From Dipodascopsis uninucleata var. uninucleata (Eukaryota > Ascomycota > Lipomycetes > Lipomycetales > Lipomycetaceae), in assembly GCA_030568195.1 (NCBI GenBank), contig JAJLTO010000002.1, positions 682,001 through 746,000 on the forward strand: a stretch of DNA of 64,000 nt. Direction: 5' to 3'. The translations under genes and the position numbers were made by a program. The notes beneath the pieces were generated by a model, which was not told where the DNA came from, did not search any database, and worked only from the letters and a program-made list of their open reading frames with translations. Within the stretch, counting starts at the first letter, position 1; the number at the start of each line of letters is the position of its first letter. This document shows, piece by piece, positions 57,211-64,000 of the stretch.

Positions 57211-58384
57211 ATATTTCACTGCTAGTTGCAGTTGTTGCATTAGCAAGTTAAATTCAAAAAAATTCAAAATTAGGAACGGATAAAATTGTAATGTGGCAGG
57301 AGGACAAAAAAGGGCAAAGACAGTGTCACACATGGTAGAATTGTTCATTAAAACATTTTCTTTTTATTATTTCTTATATACACCTGAGCTCTTTTTTTTT
57401 TGTTTTATAATGCTTTTGTATCTTGTATATTTAAGCGAATGCATGCGCTTCTTACATATATATCCGTATAAGATCTATTCCATTGCAGTAGTAGTGTAAA
57501 ATGTGCTCTCGTTATATATCTGCTATCTTGTGTTATTACTATAGCATTGATATGTGATTGCTTGTCAATGCTTGTAATATGTACTTAAGTTTAGCAGAGA
57601 GCTTAAAGTTGATGCTTTGAATGACATTTAAGATAGGAGATCCTAGATTTCTCAATAGCAGTGAAGTACGAGCCGTCAAAGGCGTAGACCGACTACTCTT
57701 TTGATGTTGCATCATGTACTTTTATTTCATAGTTCGAAATTAAGCAATAATTCTATTATTCGTATAAAATACAAAGTAGCGAAACGTGATATTATATACG
57801 GTTCAGTATTGAGTCTAAATTACTCCCTTTTTCCTTTTAAAGCTGAATATACACCAAGCTCAAGATACAAAGAGCTATAAATCACAGCACTTTCTCAATA
57901 AGATGCTACTGAAATGTCACAACTTGAGTCCTTCTATTTCATGTAGCAGAGAAATTACTTCAAATATCTGCAGTAAATGGTAATTAAAATCATAGTATGC
58001 CAAATATTAGAAAATTAGAACGATTAATTATATATAAATATATACTTGAACTACTCAGCTGTTACAATACAACAGTTAGAACGATTAAAACACATTCAAC
58101 AAGTAAAACGACAAATTGTAACAATAGTTATTAATAATAGAAACTAATATAATAAAAATACAGCCAATTCAGACAAAAACAAAGAAAACGATCTCTTCCA
58201 TTGGCTATACTCTATTTTATAAAATCTGACCTATGCCAAACACCGTTCCAAAATCATAAAATCAACTAATTAAATCAAGCTTAATTAAATGATTTTCTAT
58301 TTCTTTAATTTTTTTAAAAAAAATTATAAAACTATCTGCAGTCTTCCATCACGCACACTCCCATACTAATGACATGTCCATAAT
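57211..58384. other. intergenic, convergent 3' ends
   Basis: AT-rich spacer between eS27 (+) and the Ecm33-like gene (-). A short frame at 57293-57499 has no recognisable content. Confidence 0.55.
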
Positions 58385-59706
58385 TTAGAAGATACCAAAG
58401 AAGAGAGCTGCAATGACAGCGCTGAAAGCAAATCCACTAGTGCTGACAACGTTAGCAGAGGCAGCAGATGTAGAAGTAGCAGAAGAGGAAGTGGAAGCAG
58501 CGGTGGTAGTGGTAGCAGCAACGCTGCCGCTGGAGGATGCAGAACCAGTAGCAGAAGTCAAAGCAGAAGTAGAAGTAGTAGAAGCAGCCTCGCACTTGTA
58601 ATCATTTCCACGGATAGAGCCAGAGGAGTTCATATCGTTGAATTCAGAGCAATCAAAATCATCCTCAGATTCAATAGTAACAGCGCCACGGACAAGAGTA
58701 AGCTCGGGGAATGAAGCGTTAACGAAATCACCATCAAGGATCAAAGCACCACTAATAGAAGACAAAATTGGGAAACCTGACAAGTCAGTGAGCTTGGTGT
58801 TGTTAGCAATCTCAAGACCAGCACTACCAACAGTCTTCAACTTAGGGAAAGAGATATTAGTCAACTTGTTGTTGCTCTCGACAGAGATACCACCAACAGA
58901 AGTAAGGTTAGGAGCCTGGAGGGAGGTGAAGGTGTTGTTGATTAACTGATAAGTAGAGTTAACAGTGTTCAAAGATGGTGTAGAAATAGAGGACACATCC
59001 TGGAAAGTCAAATTGTTGGCCCATTGAAGAGATGGGAAGCTAACGGCTGTGTTACCATTGAAAGAGATATCAAGCATGTTAGAAACCGAAGTGACACCCA
59101 TCTCAACATCATCAAGATTCAAGTTGTTGTTCAACTCAAGAGTGGTAATAGTGGTCAAGTTGATACCATCAAGGCTATTGAGAGAAGTGTCTGAGATATA
59201 GACACTGTCGCACTTGTTGACACCAGTATTAAAATCAAGCGAGTCAACACCTGGAAGGGTAATCCAGTTGATAGCACCAACAGAGGTAAGAACTGGAAAA
59301 GAAAGGGTGGCCAAAACAGTAAGCTGGTTAAGGGTGAATGTTCCACCAATGGAGTTTAGAGATGGAGCAGAGATGGAGGTGATTTGACTGTTGTTGCTGC
59401 AAATCAAGTTACCAGTGATCTGCTCAATACCAGTCAAGGTAGCGGAGGTGAGAGTCTCAGCAAGAATCAAGTTACCAGACAAGGTAGTACATCCGGATAG
59501 GTTGGCGAGATCGGCGTCGGTAGTAGCAGTTCGCTCAGCCTCAGAGCAAACATTAGTGGCGGCTAATTATAAATTACATATTAGAACCTTGAACTGACGC
59601 AAAAAAAAAGCATAAATGTAGATAATCCACAAATAGACATTGGGAATTCAAACTTACCGTTAACAACGGCAGCAAGTGCCAAAGCAGAAAGACCCTTGAA
59701 CAGCAT
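58385..59706 (-). CDS. ECM33: Ecm33/Sps2-family GPI-anchored cell wall protein
   Basis: 408-residue cell-surface protein needed for normal wall structure in many ascomycetes. Exons are 59706-59658 and 59562-58385; the intron splits the end of the signal peptide (MLFKGLSALALAAVVNA). The mature part begins ATNVCSEAERTATTDADL. It contains receptor-L-type leucine-rich repeats of the pattern L-x-x-I-x-G-x-L (TGIEQITGNLICSNNSQITS, FPILSSISGALIL), with many N-glycosylation sites. A paired-Cys region (DDFDCSEFNDM...DYKCEA) closes the domain. A Ser/Thr/Ala-rich stalk and a hydrophobic tail (GFAFSAVIAALFFGIF) form the GPI signal. The G+C-richer, strongly biased codons suggest high expression. Confidence 0.95.
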
Positions 59707-62700
59707 CGTGAAGTTCTAAAACAATATTAGTTCTGTGAATGCAAAATGATGAAAAGTCCTATGTGGATAAAATAAATGGATGTCACCACAAAGAAACTGC
59801 ACTTCCAAGTAGATATACAAGATTGTAAAACCGGCTAAGAGGCGGAGATATCAAATTGACAGGAGAATTCCGTAGCACTCATATATTCCTTCAAAAAAGC
59901 CCTTAGATCATACATCGTTCAAAAAATAATGATGCAGATTATAACCTTAGTGCAGTAAAACGAGAAATATTATTTGCGCTCAAACTTGATAAGGAAGCTA
60001 GTTGCCTTCCAAAAATATTAAGGGATGAACTGCAAACTAGAACACGAAGCAATATATTCGTATAGGAATTGATCGCCTAAAATTTTCTCGGTACGTAAAT
60101 AGTTCCCCCCTCCTCCCAGATAGGTTTATATTGTATGCCTCCTTATTTTCTATGAAGATAAACGACATATATAGCAATCTGCGCTGTACATATTTGTGAT
60201 TCCAACAAGGCGCCAGTTATTCCAATCACAGAAATCTCTCAAAAAGTGCAGCTTCCTCCCACATTTCACTATTTCTAAATTATTTCTAAATAATAAAAGC
60301 TAACTCACATATAAATGGAAAAAAAGATTGATAAATATGCGTTATTAAGCGTCTAGATACTGGGAGGTTAGAATCTGTCCAATATACATGCCATATATGC
60401 GTCCCTTGCAACGTGCAATCAGAAGCGAGGTACTCGTATACTATACCATATTACATACGCAAGCGCAATTTCTCGAAAGAAACACACCGCCCGCAACATT
60501 CATGGTATAGCATCCTAAAAGAAATAAGGCAGATGTTCCGAAAGCCAGAATTGAAAGCAAGTTGCGAAAAACTGCAGAGTGAAAGTAGCAGACGACTGCT
60601 ACAGCAATCTGCTCCCTTGTGTTGCCGCCAACTTGCTTATTTGAACTCCTGCGCAGTCTCTTATAAGAAGAACGACGCCCCACTCCTGTGAATGAAAAGA
60701 ATTAGAGAGCCACTTACATATTATCAAAAGAATTGTGTTCGTGCTCGAAAAGTTCCTCAAAAAAAGAAGACCAGAATCAAGTGTAAAGCGACTTCGAAAG
60801 GAAAATTGAAAGAATGAAAAAGCTGGAACGGTAGAATAAGTAATGGAGGATAGTAAATCGTAAAGTAGAAGGAGAGAGAGGACGAAAAAGAGGAAGGTAG
60901 AAAAATTAAGAAAAAATTTAAATTGAACGTATAGGCCTCAATTGAAAGGGGCAGCCAGGTTAGAAAGTATAATATGGAAAGCAATAAAGCAATGAAAATA
61001 CTCTAAATTATTAGGTTTACTCTGGGTTTACCATCAGCTACTAAAAAAAGCTAGCTGATTATATACACGTCGGAGCATTTGTGTACTACCGCCTTAAAAT
61101 AGTATAACTGGCCTAAGTAATTAATAAATAAATTACTTATATTAGCAATGGCTGCATTTAAGATTTATAACTAGCTAGTACTAAGCTGCTATGGAAGCTT
61201 TAGTCCAATTAGTTAGTGTCGGCGATTTTTTAATATTAAGTGAATCAGCTATATTAAGAAATCCGCTGGGCGTTGCTAATACTCGGTACATTGACTTTTC
61301 GTTACATATGATATTTGTCTCTTTTGCGTGGTATTAGAGGTATCAGTAGTGAGCGGAACACGAGCGCTCCAATTAAAAACTATTTACCATAAATAAATTC
61401 AATCGGTGTTATTGTCAGTTGTTATTGTGAGCAAAGACGCTGCAACTCGACTGAACATGAACGCAGAATTGCACACGGCAATTTGCCACATACAGATTCG
61501 AGCAGTCATATTGCGAACGCGAGAATTGGGCCCTGGCCGTGCAGCCCAAAAAAAAAGGTAGACGCTGTTGCATGTGATGTATGCTGCGTTACTATACAGG
61601 TTCTGCCATGTCACCGACATGTACTGCGCTACCAAGACGCGCGTCAATTTCCTATGATTTTACGATATTAATGCCTTTTATTAAGAGAGGTGAGATAGCA
61701 TCGAGCTTACACTTGCTCTGAAGCCCTAGCCAGCGACTTGCTATCTGTGAGCCTCTTTCTCTCTGTGTTTCCACGTCACGCTCTATGGTCACTCCGCTGT
61801 GTGCCGACAGTATGCTCAATGGACTGTGAACAGCAACTTCTATAACAGCTTGGCTGAAAAAAGTTTAGATCGAGTCTAGAGACCATACAGTTTGGCAGTA
61901 AAATAAAAATAGTTATTGACGCGTAGGGTTGGGCATCGCAGATACGTTGATGTTAAATTTACGCGCAGAAGAGAGTTTCCATGGCCTCCTATCCTGGTAT
62001 AGCAGTATACGGCATAGGTTAGGATGTCCAAAAAGCCTTGGTGCGGTATGGTCGCATTAAAAGCATCCATCTCTGGTAGGTGAGACTATACGCAGCGGAA
62101 GAATCTTGACATTTAATGGCTTGTGCTAGTTGTATCACCCGTAGTAAACTAGGCAGTGCAGGGAGATTCTTGAGCTCATGTAAAGGTAAATAAATAAACG
62201 GAGCACATGTATTGCTTGGGCAACCGTCTTCCACCTTACATTACACGTATCCCCTTACTCGATCGTTGAGATTTTGTTTACATTAAAATATTTAACACAT
62301 GATATTGGCTAGTGTCCTACTGCTAACTAAACTCCTCTGAGAATTTCTCAAGTGTCTATGTTAATTAAAACAAGCTTCTGCATCAGGAATTGTCGTTCTG
62401 AGCATGGCTGCCCCGAGCTTTCTAGCACTAGACTGGAATTACAGCGGCGCAGCTTCCATAGGGCAAGGCACAAACGATTTGCGTAAATTTTTTCTGCTGT
62501 TTAGTGGATCCTTCTCCAGTGCGTCTTCGGATGTAAATGTTGCTATGGTTTCTTGGTCCTCTCGACATTTAGCATTGCATAGATAGGAGGCGAGAGCCAC
62601 TGGATGAATAATCGCTCAAGGTCTTGCTGACAAGTGATACAGCAGAATCTAACCTTGATTGAGTACGAATCTTCCTTAGTTTATCGTGTAACCCATGGGG

Positions 62701-64000
62701 CTACGATAGCTGATACAGCATGGCATAGACACGAACATACTAATTTGAGTAAAACTATCGCGGTAGAACGTATACAATTAGCGCTATGTAGATTTTTTTT
62801 TCAGTATCTACAGACCTTACGATGATTGCCACTTTATTTTAAAATATCGCATCTCCATCGTTTGATAGTCGCATCATATTACCAACCTAGACACAAATTT
62901 AGCTAGACTCAGCTATATTACTATTATGATAGGTCCATATCGCATCAAAATGTGCGGGAGCCTCTTTCTGTCTTTAATTACTCTCATTAACATCTGGACG
63001 AGTGGCTTTAGTAGTTCTCTTAGTCAATGGCCAAAAATCCATCCAGAACTACTGACTGAAAAGAGCTCGTGACTAAACATTTCAAATGACTTGACATCAC
63101 CTCAATTGATGTATATCACGAGGTACTTCGGTCAATCTGGCCACTCTCTATATGCAGCCGCCTCCAGGCCCCTAGCCCCCCAATATCGACTCTCCTGCGT
63201 CCGTCTAATTTGAAACTGGCGGGTAAAACAATCAGCCATAAAACACCGGGGAAAATTAAACAAGGACAGTATCACTGTGGCATATATGCAAGACTAGAGA
63301 AAATCAAGTATAGGCTGATCAAATCTCCTCATAGTTAAATTGCCAATAAAGACAGCTGAGATTATAGAACCCCGACCGACACTTGTAATGAGGAATTCGA
63401 ACCTGGTGGCTATGATGCCTCTTGCGTCTACGATAGTCACAGTTTGCGTAGTGCCATGAGCAGCGTAGCTTAGGATTACAATCGCTACTGGTAAAGAAGG
63501 AAGACTTTTTAATAAGCAATGGCAGCGAAGCGCTCGCCCCTCATTATCTCACTTCCCATTGAGAAATAAATATCTTCTAACTTGATATAGACTATGAGAA
63601 AAAATTTTGCAGAGCAAATGGAACTGCTTAGCTTCCCTATTACGAAGATCATCTGAATTTTAAACCTATTCGCAATGGAATATCTGGTCTGTGAACTATA
63701 AATCACGATGCATCACAGGAAGAGATTGATGTACCTCAGTAGTTGATGCTCTTCTGACACTAAGCTCCATTTGTTTTGCTACAGGACCAGTAGCTGGATC
63801 TTCAACATTCCTGCCGACATCCTTATAGCGGTCTAATTTTTCATTAACCGTTTTCAGTGGACTATCTGGAGTCGCTAGAGAAATAAATCTCCGTCAATTG
63901 TACTATAGCATCTACGACTGAGATACCGCCGTCATCCTGAAGGTATTTATCATTGCCTTCAGCTCAGTGGAGCTCATTAAAATACGTATCTGGCAATACA
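59707..64000. other. 4.3-kb gene-free right end
   Basis: The part next to Ecm33 holds its promoter, with a purine-rich tract on the plus strand (pyrimidine-rich on the Ecm33 strand) near 60835-60930. From about 61 kb to the end I find only short frames. The one at 62019-62234 on the minus strand has a faint reverse-transcriptase-like look but is not convincing. A gene may begin beyond the right edge. Confidence 0.5.

Noticed and set aside
61876-62234. Minus-strand frames with a faint reverse-transcriptase look
   Set aside because: Only scattered residues fit the family pattern and the catalytic motif is not seen, so it is not listed as an element.
63385-63440. Minus-strand GGTTCGAATTCC, a B-box-like sequence
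   Set aside because: The T stem does not pair and no other tRNA arm is present.

Overview
The window is nuclear DNA of an ascomycete fungus. Every confident gene is a eukaryotic one. Most are interrupted by short GT-AG introns (43 to about 250 nt), several with CTAAC or TACTAAC branch sites. The gene content includes a complex I subunit (absent from Saccharomyces and Schizosaccharomyces), a Mis18 centromere protein, an Ecm33-type GPI wall protein, a seven-knuckle Gis2/CNBP protein of the form seen in filamentous ascomycetes, and ribosomal protein genes with HomolD boxes. HomolD is the promoter box of Schizosaccharomyces and Pezizomycotina rather than of Saccharomyces-type yeasts. This suggests Taphrinomycotina or an early-branching Pezizomycotina with AT-rich, loosely packed DNA; the species cannot be named from the sequence.

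Layout. 1-3.6 kb is gene-poor, with one short stretch resembling a Ty3/gypsy integrase. 3.6-29.9 kb is the gene-dense part: Gis2-like zinc-knuckle protein (+), M16 metallopeptidase (-), tRNA-Lys(CTT) (-), Noc1/Mak21 (+), hotdog thioesterase (+), a small membrane protein (+), a Cys-rich GPI-type protein (-), Mis18 (+), Rex1-type RNA exonuclease (-), AKAP7-like 2H phosphoesterase (+), NTF2-like repeat protein (-), complex I NDUFB10-like subunit (+), Rab geranylgeranyltransferase beta (+), EXPERA/TMEM97-like membrane protein (-) and a 104-residue protein of unknown role (-). 29.9-33.8 kb is empty. 33.8-45.9 kb holds Sec61 beta (-), ribosomal protein eL20 (-), a Rab4-like GTPase (+), a MATE transporter (-), Bud31 (+) and a forkhead factor (-). 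45.9-53.1 kb is a 7.2-kb gene-free block between the divergent forkhead and GATA genes; it contains a recognisable Ty3/gypsy RNase H fossil. Then come the GATA factor (+), ribosomal protein eS27 (+) and Ecm33-like protein (-). 59.7-64 kb is gene-free.

Shared processes. Ribosome production is represented by eL20, eS27, Noc1 and Rex1. The secretory and membrane-traffic genes are Sec61 beta, the Rab and the enzyme type that prenylates Rabs. Cell-surface genes are Ecm33 and the Cys-rich protein. These are ordinary eukaryotic genes in no evident cluster, and I found no operon-like or defence-like new system. The most distinctive points are start codons split by or abutting introns in three genes, a catalytic motif split by an intron, HomolD/HomolE boxes at both ribosomal protein genes, long sense-strand pyrimidine tracts upstream of the genes with long leaders, and retroelement fossils in the large gene-free blocks.
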